Assembly (NCBI GenBank): GCA_016508695.1
Contig: VNKQ01000018.1
Location: 310,001-374,000 of the forward strand
Source of the DNA: Hyphodiscus hymeniophilus
Taxonomy: Eukaryota; Ascomycota; Leotiomycetes; Helotiales; Hyphodiscaceae
Direction of reading: 5' to 3'
Length of the DNA: 64,000 bases
Each line of letters opens with the position of its first letter. Position 1 is the stretch's first letter. Of this stretch, positions 22,442 through 32,964 are shown one piece after another. The translations under genes and the position numbers were made by a program. The notes below the pieces were generated by a model. It was not told the origin of the DNA. It ran no database searches and saw nothing but the letters and a program-made list of their open reading frames with translations.

Positions 22442-23236
22442 GCCACTCTTGCTCTGACGACGAACCCGCTTCCCAACCTGACCCCACAAAGTGACCAACC
22501 AAGCAGAGACCAAGAAGTCCATCATCTCCTGATTCAGTTCCTTCGTCAAGCTCAATACCGGCATCCCCTCGCACTCGGCGCCTCCCTCCCTCTCAAGAGC
22601 AATCACCTCATCATCACTGTCAAACACCTTTCCTTTCCGAAACTGCAGGAGAAGCTTCTCAAACGTTCCCGGTCCGGGCCCAGTACCTATCATATAGACT
22701 GGATCCGTCGGATAAGAATAACCCGAGTTGGTAGCCACGTTCTTACTCTCCGGCGCCGCAACTCGTGTACTGAAACTCCAGACCACCTCGCGAATGTTGA
22801 TCGTGACCAGTGCTCCATGGGAGCGTGCTGCTGTGACGGCACGGAGGTCCTTGTTCTTCGGTTTGAGAAGGGCGGAGATGAAGTGTTCTCCGATAGCATA
22901 GAGGGTGATGGGTGCGACGGTGCCGGTCGGATCCGCTCGCTGCACGTGAATGGATCCCGCTCCGCCGCCGACCTTCAACATGGAGTTGTTGAGGACGTAG
23001 AGCGGTGGAGCGTCGTTGACGGGAAGAGTCTTGATGAGCAAGCCAGTGGGGTCGATGGTGAGGTTCAGACCAATGGGCACTCCCTGAATCCGCACTGCGA
23101 TGGTGCTGTGTTCGTATTCGGGTGCGTGCTCGTATTCCGGGACATCCTCGTGGGCGGGGTGCTCGTAGGAGGGGAGAGGGGCATCTGCTTCTTTTGCTGC
23201 TTGGGGTTGATCTTTTGCTGCTTCGTGTTGATCCAT
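22391..23236 (-). CDS. Conserved-looking hypothetical protein, 281 aa
   Basis: Single exon starting with a Pro/Glu/His-rich disordered stretch of about 45 residues. A beta-rich region of about 170 residues follows (PLYVLNNSMLKVGGGAGSIH, IREVVWSFSTRV, YSYPTDPVYMIGTGPGPGTF), then a helix SLTKELNQEMMDFLVSAWLVTLWGQ and a basic Gly/Ser/Lys tail. I do not recognise the family. The strand pattern is reminiscent of tubby-C-terminal/LURP-like folds, but I cannot support that. The helix before the basic tail could be membrane-associated. Its 3' end is tandemly duplicated just downstream. Confidence 0.7.
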   Translation of the reverse strand: MDQHEAAKDQPQAAKEADAPLPSYEHPAHEDVPEYEHAPEYEHSTIAVRIQGVPIGLNLTIDPTGLLIKTLPVNDAPPLYVLNNSMLKVGGGAGSIHVQRADPTGTVAPITLYAIGEHFISALLKPKNKDLRAVTAARSHGALVTINIREVVWSFSTRVAAPESKNVATNSGYSYPTDPVYMIGTGPGPGTFEKLLLQFRKGKVFDSDDEVIALEREGGAECEGMPVLSLTKELNQEMMDFLVSAWLVTLWGQVGKRVRRQSKSGSGSGKGLSIGKFKIGG

Positions 23237-24127
23237 TGCGGGGGCAGTAGTCGTAGATCAGTGGGAGGGTGTGCGTCTGATTATTAACAGTGGTACTGGA
23301 GGAGGACGAGAGAGGATTGGCTGAATTGTTGATGAGTAAAGCTGAAAACAAGTTGAACACTTACTTACTCGTGGCACAGTATGAAATGGCTCAATGAGAG
23401 TACTCGAATAAGGGCCAAGAGAAAGCGGGGATGAGTGTTGAGCGTTGACTTGACTGGGAGGAGAGAGATGTCTAGATTGAGGGGTCCGATTAACAAACGA
23501 CTTGGCAAGGGCTTCATTCATATGCATATTGTCCCAATCGCTGGGTACGTACCTTCCTGCACCTCGCACCACCAGAAAGTGTCATAATAGGCCCTTTGTC
23601 TGTCGATAAACACGTGCTCAAGGGGGCTTAGGCGAATCACTTGCCGACCTATCAGATTGGCGAGCCTTGGCACGTTCCCCAGTTGCTTGTAAGCCGCGGA
23701 GTAACTACGGCCGCTCGAACTGACTACAGTAGCACCTATTCTCTATCGGAATGTCTGACCTCGAACTATTCTCTCTCCTCTCTCCGACAACTCTCCCGTG
23801 CCCAGGAGATCATCGACGCCGTAGACATCTGACTGAATCAATCATGATGAAAGGATTCGGCCAATTTTTCACAGTCCGTTCGGCAATCAAGAAACAAGTC
23901 ACTGCATAATTGCATCTTCAAGTCACGTCATGCCGCTGAGCATGGAATCATGATCTTGTGGAAATTGAGAATCACAGATGAGCTTACTCCATGCCCTTCA
24001 TGGGCTATGGAAAGTTTGATAGTACATTTCGCTGGCGACACCTATCAATTGTGACATACGATACATCTCGACAAAATGTCTGATTCCTTAACTCTCAGAG
24101 TCTTCATGAGACAAATTCGCGCCAAAA
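23237..24127. other. Intergenic, nothing recognised
   Basis: An 891-bp stretch between two minus-strand genes. Short frames only. Confidence 0.55.
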
Positions 24128-24925
24128 CTACCCACTTGCACCGAACCTTGCCATCCATGGACCCATGGATGATCGCCAAGCTGCAACTGCAGCCTCTGGG
24201 AATGCCCCAACACCAATCTCTTGAATAGGCTTTCCATCTTCCAGAGCATCAAGCTTCATCATGGCCTTCTCAGTGAAGTCTGCAAGAGGCATTGCTTTGG
24301 GTGCCTTCTCAGGACCGCCGCATATTTCAATCATGCGATCTCTGAACTTGTCGTCCAACCCAGTTTCAACATATTGAGGAAACACCTCAGTGACATTGAT
24401 ATTGGTCCCGTGAAGCTGAGAGCGCATCGCAATGGCAAAGGAGTGTAATGCTGCCTTAGTTGGGCAGTATACCGGAAAGAACGGAACCGGCACGAATGCG
24501 AGACCAGACGAGATCAAGATGATGCTGCATGGCTTCTCCGCCTGAATGAAGAAGGGAATGATTGCTTGGCAGAACACGATTGGTGCCGTGAGGTTCGTGG
24601 TGACTTCGTCATTGATTGTTTTTGATGCTCCAACTTGGATGTCCTTGAACATGTAAAGATTTTGGATACCAGCATTCACAATCACAGTATCAAGATTCGG
24701 GTACTTTGAGGTAATCTTGGAGACTCGGTTTGGTAGAGAGTGTATGTCGCTGAAGTCCCAACAGTCTGTCTCAAGTTCTGGGAGCTCGGCAGCAAGAGCT
24801 GAAAGACGCTCTATGTTTCGACCTGTGGCAATGACTTTCTTGCCTTGCGCATGAATACTTCGAGCAAGTGCGCGTCCTATGCCGGATGTCGCACCGATAA
24901 TCAGGACCGTACTCTTGATTGACAT
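24128..24925 (-). CDS. Short-chain dehydrogenase (DltE-like), 265 aa
   Basis: Single exon, complete classical SDR. Cofactor motif GATSGIG is at 11-17, with R36 after the second strand suggesting NADPH preference. NAG is at 84-86 and the catalytic triad is S140, Y153 and K157 (YCPTK). The segment VTEVFPQYVETGLDDKF matches the PGxVxT turn before the substrate-binding helices. It probably reduces a carbonyl of unknown identity in the cytosol. It is divergent from the Zn2Cys6 regulator that starts 855 bp away, an arrangement often seen in pathway-specific clusters. The link is inference. Confidence 0.9.
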   Translation of the reverse strand: MSIKSTVLIIGATSGIGRALARSIHAQGKKVIATGRNIERLSALAAELPELETDCWDFSDIHSLPNRVSKITSKYPNLDTVIVNAGIQNLYMFKDIQVGASKTINDEVTTNLTAPIVFCQAIIPFFIQAEKPCSIILISSGLAFVPVPFFPVYCPTKAALHSFAIAMRSQLHGTNINVTEVFPQYVETGLDDKFRDRMIEICGGPEKAPKAMPLADFTEKAMMKLDALEDGKPIQEIGVGAFPEAAVAAWRSSMGPWMARFGASG

Positions 24926-25779
24926 GTTGCGTGGTTCGATGATTTCTACTGGAGAATCATGAGATTTCTAAATGAGTGTTAATCGAAGTGTGATGACCAG
25001 AAACGATTGATGATGAATGATTCAAACATAATTCAGCCGTCGTCCCTCAAAGATATCTTATACTCTCACATCACTCTAGTAAGAAGACTTCGAAAGATGG
25101 AAGCTAACCAAGAAAGGTATTGCTTGGTTAGTGTCACTTGACATTTGCTACATACTGTTCGTGCCTTGCCAACGAGACATATGGGAGACAATGGCCGCGT
25201 GCTCTGCCCTCCAATCTCGAAAAAAAAGGTAGACGTAATTTGATGTAAAGATCGGATTTAGGTTGTTTAACTCCTATTTCCTCCTAGAATGCATCTTCAT
25301 GAAGAACTTGGAAGTCGCTAGATTTCATATGTGGAGGGAAGTTTCATTGCAAGAATTCACAACCCCGTTGGCGGTAGAGTGGTGGGGCAATCATTCCTTG
25401 TCAATCAGTGCGAGACTAGGCCCAATCCGGTATGCAGTGGTTTAGCGTGGCCATTGGAAGAAAAACTATGGGGGACGTCAGCGGGTCTAACATCAGTCCT
25501 CACGAACATCTTGTCCGTATCCATGTGTTATCTAATTAATTTGCAAATACTTCTTCTTGATACAACAATATTCTCTGATCCCACCGATACTACTGGCATT
25601 GAGCCCTGCTGAGACCTCCCGGTCGACTTCCCGCAATACGTTCACGATTCTGATGCCCAACTGTGCCTTCCTCGACAGATCCCGATCGGGAATGCAGCAG
25701 TACCTCCAGCCTAACTCTCGCTAAGATCAAAGTACTTCAGCGAGATCTTGATTTAATTCCGGAGTCCGTAGCAATAGAG
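24926..25779. other. Divergent promoter region between SDR and Zn2Cys6 gene
   Basis: An 854-bp bidirectional upstream region. No open frame with a domain. Binding sites of the regulator could lie here, but I did not identify a convincing CGG-spaced pair. Confidence 0.5.
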
Positions 25780-27425
25780 ATGGTATATTGTGGGAAGCCT
25801 TCTAGAGCCTGTCGCCAGTGCAAGGAGCGGCGAGTCAAAGTATGTCGTCTCCCCAGGCTTGACCCACTCATCTGTTCTGGGATATCTGTTAACCTCTGTA
25901 GTGCGATTTGAAAGACAGTTGTAGGCCTTGCCGTGTAGCCAATCTTCAATGCTCTGGCCTTCGTGACCCGACCCAATTGGTATTTAGAGACGAGAGCAGA
26001 TCGATTATTCAAAAAGCAATCAGAAAGCGTCAAGGGTCTAAAGCTGTCCCAAAATCTATCAACTTTCCTATCGAAGACCAAGCCAGAGGATTCTTTCTAT
26101 CACACTACGTTCTTGGAAAAGCGAGGACTTTTGATTACATCCAGTCCTTCCCGTTGGGTATTGACCCCAGGCTATGCGCCAGCCTCGCGGCGGTGAGTCT
26201 GGCACATTTCTCGGTGAAAGCAAACTCCATGGAAGTTCTAGAGATGTCTAGAAGGAAATACACGGCTGCTATCCGGCTGACCTATGAAGCCCTCCAGACT
26301 AACGATCTTGCAACCAAGGATGCTACACTTCTCTCTGTCTTGCTCTTGGATCTATATGAGAAGATTACCGAAAGGAGTGAAGAATCCTTTGAATCCTTGA
26401 CAAAGCACGCAAATGGGGCCTTGGCCCTAGTTAAGCTTCGAGGGGTCAAGCAGTTCGATAATCCTGTGGGTCTTCGGTTGTTCCTGCAACTCTCCTCTAC
26501 CATCCTGATTGCGTGTATTCAACGCGATGTACCCATGCCAGCCGATCTGCTCTCCCTTCAAGCTCAGTCAATGAAGTATATGAATGTTATGGAGCCAAAA
26601 GCAAGACTGTCGCAAGCTCTAATTCGTTTCATTGACTTGCGGGTGGCGATTAAGACCCGGAGCTTACACAGCAGTGCCGCTGTGTCCATCGGAAAGCACC
26701 TTGACAGTGAATTTGACATCATGTCGAAGACGATGCCATTAGACTTTCAGTACAGCATCGTACCTTCTCATTCGTCGAAGGAAGTTTATGAGGATGTTTT
26801 CCACCTATATCCTCACCGGCGGGTGACACATATTTGGAATCTCAATCGGCTGACCAGAATTCTTTTGAACGAAATTATCATTGAACAATGCTTGGAGACC
26901 TTGGAATCCGAAGACAGTCTCATGTTTTCCTCAGAGTATCAAGTCGATATTGAGCATGCTACGAGCACAATTGCTTGTTTATCAGCTGAAATATGTGCCA
27001 GCGTTCCGCAGTATACCTATCTCCCTCGCTTTACAAAGGACGTTCCAATATCAGAAGCAGGTCTAGATCCTACATACACCAGATTATGGAGAGACTCCAG
27101 CACTACAGGCATCGGACTTGCTGTACTAAATCCTGTCTCAGGGCTGTCATCAAGTCCCAACCCGCCTCCAAGTTTCTGGAGCGAGCTTCATACACCTTTC
27201 CAATGTGCACGATGTTACTCTCTTTTATATCCTCTATATGTAGCTGCTCAATCTTTCGCCTCGCCCGAGCCGTTACGCCGCTGGGTCATCAATTGCTTGT
27301 ACAGAATGAGTGCAGACATGGGTATCAAAGAGGCTCATTTTGTGGCTGGAGTCCTTGAGCGAAGAGAAAAGGTCAACCCATGGTCTGTCTACGCAATGAT
27401 TGGTAGTTACTCATTTTCTGCGTGA
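25780..27425 (+). CDS. Zn2Cys6 fungal transcription factor, 2 exons, 527 aa
   Basis: Exons are 25780-25839 and 25902-27425, with a 62-bp intron. The intron splits the zinc cluster exactly between K20 and C21. The joined cluster is C11-X2-C14-X6-C21-X5-C27-X2-C30-X6-C37, the Gal4-type pattern, in the short N-terminal context MVYCGKPSRAC that is common in Pezizomycotina. A long helical regulatory region follows, with the fungal TF pattern around LGIDPRLCASLAAVSLAHF and HANGALALVKLRG. An upstream in-frame ATG (25663) exists, but the MVYCGKP start is the usual one. It should be nuclear and bind CGG-type sites. Possible targets are the neighbouring SDR and itself. Confidence 0.9.
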
Positions 27426-27804
27426 GACACCTCAGTATTCAAAGTATATTACTTCTTGGAACGGCGATAAGCTTCTTTGACTGTGGCTACGCCAGGTTAG
27501 GGGAGTTCCGTGGTCGAAGGCGGTCAATGGCGGTCGAAGGCAACCACAAACCTGGTGAACTCCTTATCGCGCTGACCTAATTAACGCAAACTATTGCCTT
27601 TGTCTTTCCTCCAGTCATGCAGCATCCTAGAGCGACGGAAGCATCCACCTGAAGCAGATCTCGGTCTAAGGGTTCTCAACTGCCTTTCGCAGTCTACTTA
27701 TGCGTAGCGGCACCATTCCCCAAGCTTACACCGCGTACAAGAACCAAGCCCGAGTCGAGCAAGCCAGACCTCGTGCTTTGGGAACATTTTGCCTCTCGAG
27801 GAAC

Positions 27805-28264
27805 TAGGGATGCCATAACTCTGGCTTCCTCCGATCCCAAAGACAATCCTGTGCTTGATCCTAGCTTTTATGGTTCGGAGGCGGTTCGATCATGCTTCGA
27901 GATTGTATTCGACAAGTGACCAAGACGTTGTTGATTACATTCGAAGGAAGATATATGGCCGAGAAAGAAGTTGTTCCCGAGGACTGCAAACCTTTTACTT
28001 TGCAATTGACCGATGAAGGAATTATTGAGAGAGTAGGAATGCTAGGAGGGTCATTGTATCATCCTGCCTGGTGCTCCTGGCTCAGCCACTATGGGAGAAG
28101 TCGTGAAAGCGAATTTGAAAGTTGACGGCGTGAAGGGACTGAGAACTGTCGATGCATCTGTTATTACTGTTTCTATTGCTGGTCAATACCAAGTCGCTTT
28201 GTACGCAACTGCTGAGCAGGCGGTTGATATTAACCTAGCGGATGCCCTAGCGGATGTCGCATGA
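27805..28264 (+). pseudogene. 3' fragment of a GMC oxidoreductase, frameshifted
   Basis: Three frames together read like the C-terminal third of a glucose-methanol-choline oxidoreductase. AITLASSDPKDNPVLDP (about 27816-27866) is followed by a frame change, then EVVPEDCKPFTLQLTDEGI with GGSLYHPA (the catalytic-His region). A second frame change follows, then GSATMGEV, LKVDGVKGLRTVDASV and YQVALYATAEQAVDI to a TGA at 28262-28264. At least two frameshifts and a loss of the FAD-binding N-terminus make it non-functional. It lies 380 bp past the Zn2Cys6 gene on the same strand. Confidence 0.8.
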
Positions 28265-29034
28265 TGGAGGCCGAGCGATCGATATTCTGCGAGTTTTTCT
28301 GGAAAAGTCCTAGCCTCAAGTCAATAAAGATCTAGACTGCATTGTCACATTATCCGACCGGATTAGTTCCAGGAAAATACTGTGTACACCTGGCCCGGCC
28401 AAGTTCTTCAATAGGACGTCTCGCTTAGCTTTCATTTGTCCTCTTAGCCTGATATCTTTTTCCGGCGATCACCACGCACTCCCCCACCAACATGCCCCGA
28501 AAGATAATAAGCTTTCATTCAGAAGCCCTAGAATCGGAGGACTGGTACATGTGGGGAGAAAGTGCAAACATGACCTCACAGTGTGAACAGAAATCGCAAA
28601 CCGCCAAGAATTCTTCGTGACCGAAGTTGCCATGACGAATAGATACCAGCGGGGAGCCATGCTTTCACACCTTCCTATCTCTAGGTGGTTCACATAATCG
28701 TCCCCTGGTACTGACTTTCAAGTAATAGTTCTTCGGTTCCCGGAGCCGCCTGCCGCAAGCTCGGAGGCGAAATGTGACCACATGGCACGAAATATATTAC
28801 CCCGTATATTGCAGGAATTCATCTCCCAGCTGCTGGTACGCTTATCCCTCGGAACGTAGTCGCCGTATCCATACTCAGCCCTTGGGTTACTTTCGGATAC
28901 TTCCTTCTCACTAATTGGTTCTTGAACTTGCAAGTGCAGGCTGTGATTGGCGCTCATCGCAGAAGGTAGGTCGTGCGGAAGACTGTTTGATTGATCTGGG
29001 GAGAAGTGGAATAGAGTTTTTCCTAATTGAAACA

Positions 29035-29040
29035 TATATA
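29035..29040 (+). promoter_or_regulatory. TATA box of the AA9 gene
   Basis: TATATA lies 88 bp upstream of the ATG at 29128, a normal distance for a regulated secreted-enzyme gene. Confidence 0.55.
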
Positions 29041-29127
29041 GGCGAGACTCGCCGATCTTCTTCCAAGCTCCCTCGTCTGGTTCTAGTTATCTCGATTCGC
29101 ACAGCTTTCCAGAATCTTATTGTCAGA

Positions 29128-30924
29128 ATGAAGTTTCAAACAGCTTTTTCACAGGTGGCAGTACTCAGTGTTGCGTCAGCACACTCGATTTTTACGTACT
29201 TCGAAGCTGAAGGAACGACTTACCGTGAGTCAAGTTGATATATTACGGTGATGTATGAAACTGATGGGAGATTAGCTGCCAGTTATGGAATACGAGACCC
29301 TTCCTACGACGGAGTATGAGCCCTGTCTTTCATTCACTAAAATGAGTAGATCTGATGATTTTTACAGCCCATCAATGACGTTACCACAACTCCCATGGCT
29401 TGCAAGTATGTGCTAGAGACCCCGCGGACGTAACTCGCTAATGAAACGACAGTGGTGGACCCAATCCAACGACTGCTTCACCGTACGTGATCAATGTGAA
29501 AGCAGGAGATACGATTAATGCCATCTGGCGCCATACTTTGACAAGTCAGTCGACAAAGCAGCTATATTATATGGTAAGGATATCAGCTAAGTTTTGCCTA
29601 GGCACTGAGGAGAATGACTCTATCTATGTAATTGATCCTAGTCACAAGGTAATAAGAAACGAACTCTTGTATCGAATATGATCTAACATTCCTAGGGACC
29701 GACCTTGGCATACTTGAAGAAGGTCGACGATGCTTTGACCGATGACGGGATTGGGAATGGATGGTTTAAAATTCAGGCTGCTGGTTTGACCAATGTTGCA
29801 AGTAAGATCTCTGCATCCTTTGTCTTGCATAAACGATGCTGACTTTTACACCTAATAGCCCAAGATTGGGCCATCACAGTAGGTTATTTTCCCCGCTTGC
29901 GTACCGATTGGTGGTGATTTGCCAATCCCTGTGCCCTAGACAGGCACCCAGAAGTGACGCCATCATATTTTCGACCATTGCTGAAGAAATCTGACAATTT
30001 TGGAAGGATCTAATAGCAAACCAAGGCATGCAAGCGATCACAATCCCCACTTGTATTGCGAATGGTCAGTATCTACTGCGGGCTGAATTGATCGCCCTCC
30101 ATGCAGGTACGCTTTGATAATTTCTCCTATAATATTAACAACACTAACCCTTTCATAGCCTCAGCACCTTTGGGTGCCCAATTCTACGTATGAAACCCCG
30201 ATACTGACTAATCGCATATTGCTGATTATCTCTCATAGATGGAATGCGCTCAAATAAATGTAACAGGGGGAACAGGAGCTGCGACGCCGTCAACAGTTGC
30301 GTTCCCAGGAGCTTACGGGGTACTGTAACCTTCTACCATTGGGATTGAGTCATAGACTGACGACCTTTACAGCAAAGTGACCCAGGAATTCTCATCAACA
30401 TCTATCAGACTTTGACTACATATGCGATACCTGGACCAACTCCATTCGTTTGTGGGGCGGGAGGAGCTTCACCAACAACTGTGTCATCATCGAGTGCTAA
30501 GCCAACGAGCAAAGCTACCTCGACAACTTTGGTGACAAGTGTGAAATCCTCAACTACAACTTCATCATCCAAAGCCGCCACATCGACACCTAGTGGAGCG
30601 GGTTCGCCATTGTATGGACAATGCGGTGGGACTGGGTGAGTGGAATCTTGAGCGGTGGAGAGTTATTCGACGGAAATGAGAGTTAACGATTAATAGATGG
30701 ACCGGTCCGACAACTTGTGCGAGTGGAACTTGCAAATCTTCTAGGTGCGTATTCTGCGAGCCATTCATTGCCCTCTCAGGTTGTTTCAGTGCCTTCAAAA
30801 TATTCCCCTCTTGAGACATCCTCATCCCCATAAATCATAATCAATACCTCCTCAGACCCTCCAGAAGAAGCATCGCTAATTTATACTTCTCTGTAGTGCA
30901 TACTACAGCCAGTGTCTGCCATAG
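29128..30924 (+). CDS. AA9 lytic polysaccharide monooxygenase with CBM1, 13 exons, 328 aa
   Basis: Exons: 29128-29224, 29276-29313, 29368-29405, 29453-29544, 29602-29648, 29696-29801, 29859-29878, 30007-30106, 30159-30187, 30239-30319, 30373-30635, 30697-30744 and 30897-30924 (987 nt). A signal peptide of 18 residues leaves His19 as the mature N-terminus (HSIFTYFEAEG), the first copper ligand. The second ligand is the His of INAIWRHTLTS, and the axial Tyr is in LGAQFYMECAQINVTGG. CNGGPNP, IDPSHKGPTLAYLKKV and GNGWFKI are family blocks. A Ser/Thr linker (about 240-285) leads to a C-terminal cellulose-binding CBM1 (YGQCGGTGWTGPTTC...YYSQCLP). It oxidatively cleaves cellulose outside the cell. 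All splice joins are in frame. Confidence 0.93.
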
Positions 30925-31591
30925 TGGGATTGATATATGCTCTCAACGTTGATCCAACATGGGAGGTCGAGTCACTGGGCTAGGAGCAAAGCAGCCTTGG
31001 AATAAGGAGTGAATAAGCTGGGTGAAAAGGGCTGAAATGTATTTACGAATGGCCAATGACTTTCCTGACTTGGCACTGGGAAGGTTGAACTTTGTTCTGA
31101 TTGATTCTGAGTGTACTTATTCGTTTCTTTCCAGCCAGAAAATCTTGATTGGATCTGTCGCACTCGATTCCGTCTCGCGGCAGTAACGATCTCGTACAAC
31201 GTGACCATGCATGAAATAGCATCGAATTGTCGAGTCCTAGAAAGGAAGGTCCTCGCTTACAACGAGGACCCACGCGGAGAAAAAAGGCCACTAGAAGGCA
31301 CGAAGAAAAACATGTGCAAAGTCGGGCAGTTGTCATTCGCATCTCGGTTACATCAAAATAAAGTTCAGAGCGACTTCAGGGGATCGTTCGTCGCGAGCCG
31401 TGTAGATCTTTGTGTAGATCACTGCGCTAGGAGTCTAGGATAATAGTTGTCGAAGCCCACGTGCAGAGGTAAACTATCCCCAGTCTCACAGCTTGAGAAT
31501 ATAAAGACGAAGGATTCCCTCTATGCATTTACTCATTCTGTATGGATCTGTCTCATTTCATATTGGTCTCTAAACTTGAATCAAAGCCAAA
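30925..31591. other. Intergenic, promoter of the histidine phosphatase-like gene
   Basis: No gene supported. A TATAAA is at 31500-31505. A CACGTG E-box-type hexamer occurs near 31459-31464. Confidence 0.55.
31500..31505 (+). promoter_or_regulatory. TATA box
   Basis: TATAAA lies 87 bp upstream of the ATG at 31592. Confidence 0.6.
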
Positions 31592-32301
31592 ATGCAACTC
31601 TCTTACATCCTGTTTCCCATGCTAGCTACTCTTTCTGCGGCGCAGAGCACAGTATATCTGATCAGACATGGCGAGAAACCATCTGACGGTGGAAATGGAC
31701 TCTCGGCTCAAGGAGTGCAACGCTCGCAATGTCTTCGGACCGTTTTTGGCGCTTCTTCTAGCTATGACATCGGATACATCATCGCCGAGCAACCAAAGTC
31801 AAGTGAGCTTCCTTCCGATGTCAAATGACCTGTCTATTATCCAACTCTCTTCCTCGAATGATTGAGCTGATAAATGTTCGATTACAGGCGGAAGTCGAAC
31901 TCGTCCGTTGATGACTGTTCAGCCACTGGCCACTGATCTGGGACTCACAGTCGACACATCGTGCGATCGAGACGATCAAAAATGTGTTCGCGATCTTGTC
32001 AAAGACTATAACGACAACGATGGTAGCGGCAACGTTTTGATCTGCTGGGAACATGATGCTTTGACGGATATTGTTGATGCATTGGGTGATAAAGATGCAC
32101 CAGATTATCCAGATGATTCGTGAGAAACTCGTTTCAATAATTCCGGCCTTCCTCAACTGCTCGGAGCTTTGTTCATGAAGAATCAGCAACGCTGGATCAA
32201 GCTAACAAAGTGTCAGATATAACATCATCTGGAAAGATGAGTATCCGTACAATACGATAGAATCAATGACGGGCGAGAATTGTCCTGGGCTTGACAGTTA
32301 G
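31592..32301 (+). CDS. Secreted histidine phosphatase superfamily (branch 1-like) protein, 3 exons, 175 aa
   Basis: Exons are 31592-31802, 31888-32119 and 32217-32301 (528 nt), all introns GT-AG. A signal peptide covers about residues 1-18. Directly after it comes STVYLIRHGEKP, where R25-H26-G27-E28 is the RHG phosphohistidine motif. NGLSAQGVQRSQCL is the next family block. VLICWEHDALTD carries the second catalytic His, and the C-terminus is short. This is the compact type often annotated as phosphoglycerate-mutase-like in fungi. Secretion argues against a glycolytic role and for an extracellular phosphatase. It lies tail-to-tail with the larger histidine acid phosphatase 660 bp away. Confidence 0.85.
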
Positions 32302-32964
32302 AGGTGGAGTACCGCGTGTGAATCTGAGGTCATGAAAATGCAGAGAACCTTGAGTTTGGGCAGTGCCGTAAAGCTACATATAAGTCAAACTTTGGACTAC
32401 CTACTTCAAACTACTGCCTTACGATGTGGGCACTTGCCGTTCATAACCAAAACGTCGCTCTCATCATATATTTTACACAAGGACCAGAGTCTACGTGGTG
32501 ATTCTGGAGCTTTTGGTGAATACCAGCAGAACTCATACGCACATCGTATTCCCGAGGGCTGGGATAGTACTGATAAATATGCAGCGCGTATACTTGACCG
32601 AGTTTTTGACCTACTCGGCTTATGTACTCATTGGTCGGTTATCTGCTCTCATTAGGTTTACTGTTGGGTCATGTTATATGATAGACGTTAGCCGGCTAGC
32701 TACTTATATCAGACTATTATCAGTCAGTTTACGTCATGGGCTCCAGCTGGCTGGCCTGGTCGATTAGTTTGTACCACATTCCCAATAGCTAGGTCACCGA
32801 TTATCTGTAACAGCCTATTAGCTTCCCCTTTTTTCTCCCCTCGACTAAGCTATATCGAAACGCTCGTCAACCGGAGACGAAAAATCAAGTCATCATTCAC
32901 CATTGAAGTCCTTAAACATTAGTATTATGTTCTAGACATTATTCGTTACATTGGTTTCACGATT
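32302..32964. other. Convergent intergenic region, nothing recognised
   Basis: A 663-bp stretch between the 3' ends of the two phosphatase genes. The short frames present have no domain. Confidence 0.6.

Larger units (their letters stand above)
27426..29127. other. Intergenic around the GMC relic
   Basis: Outside 27805-28264 I see no gene. 28270-29030 has only short frames. A TATA box for the LPMO gene lies at its downstream end. Confidence 0.55.
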
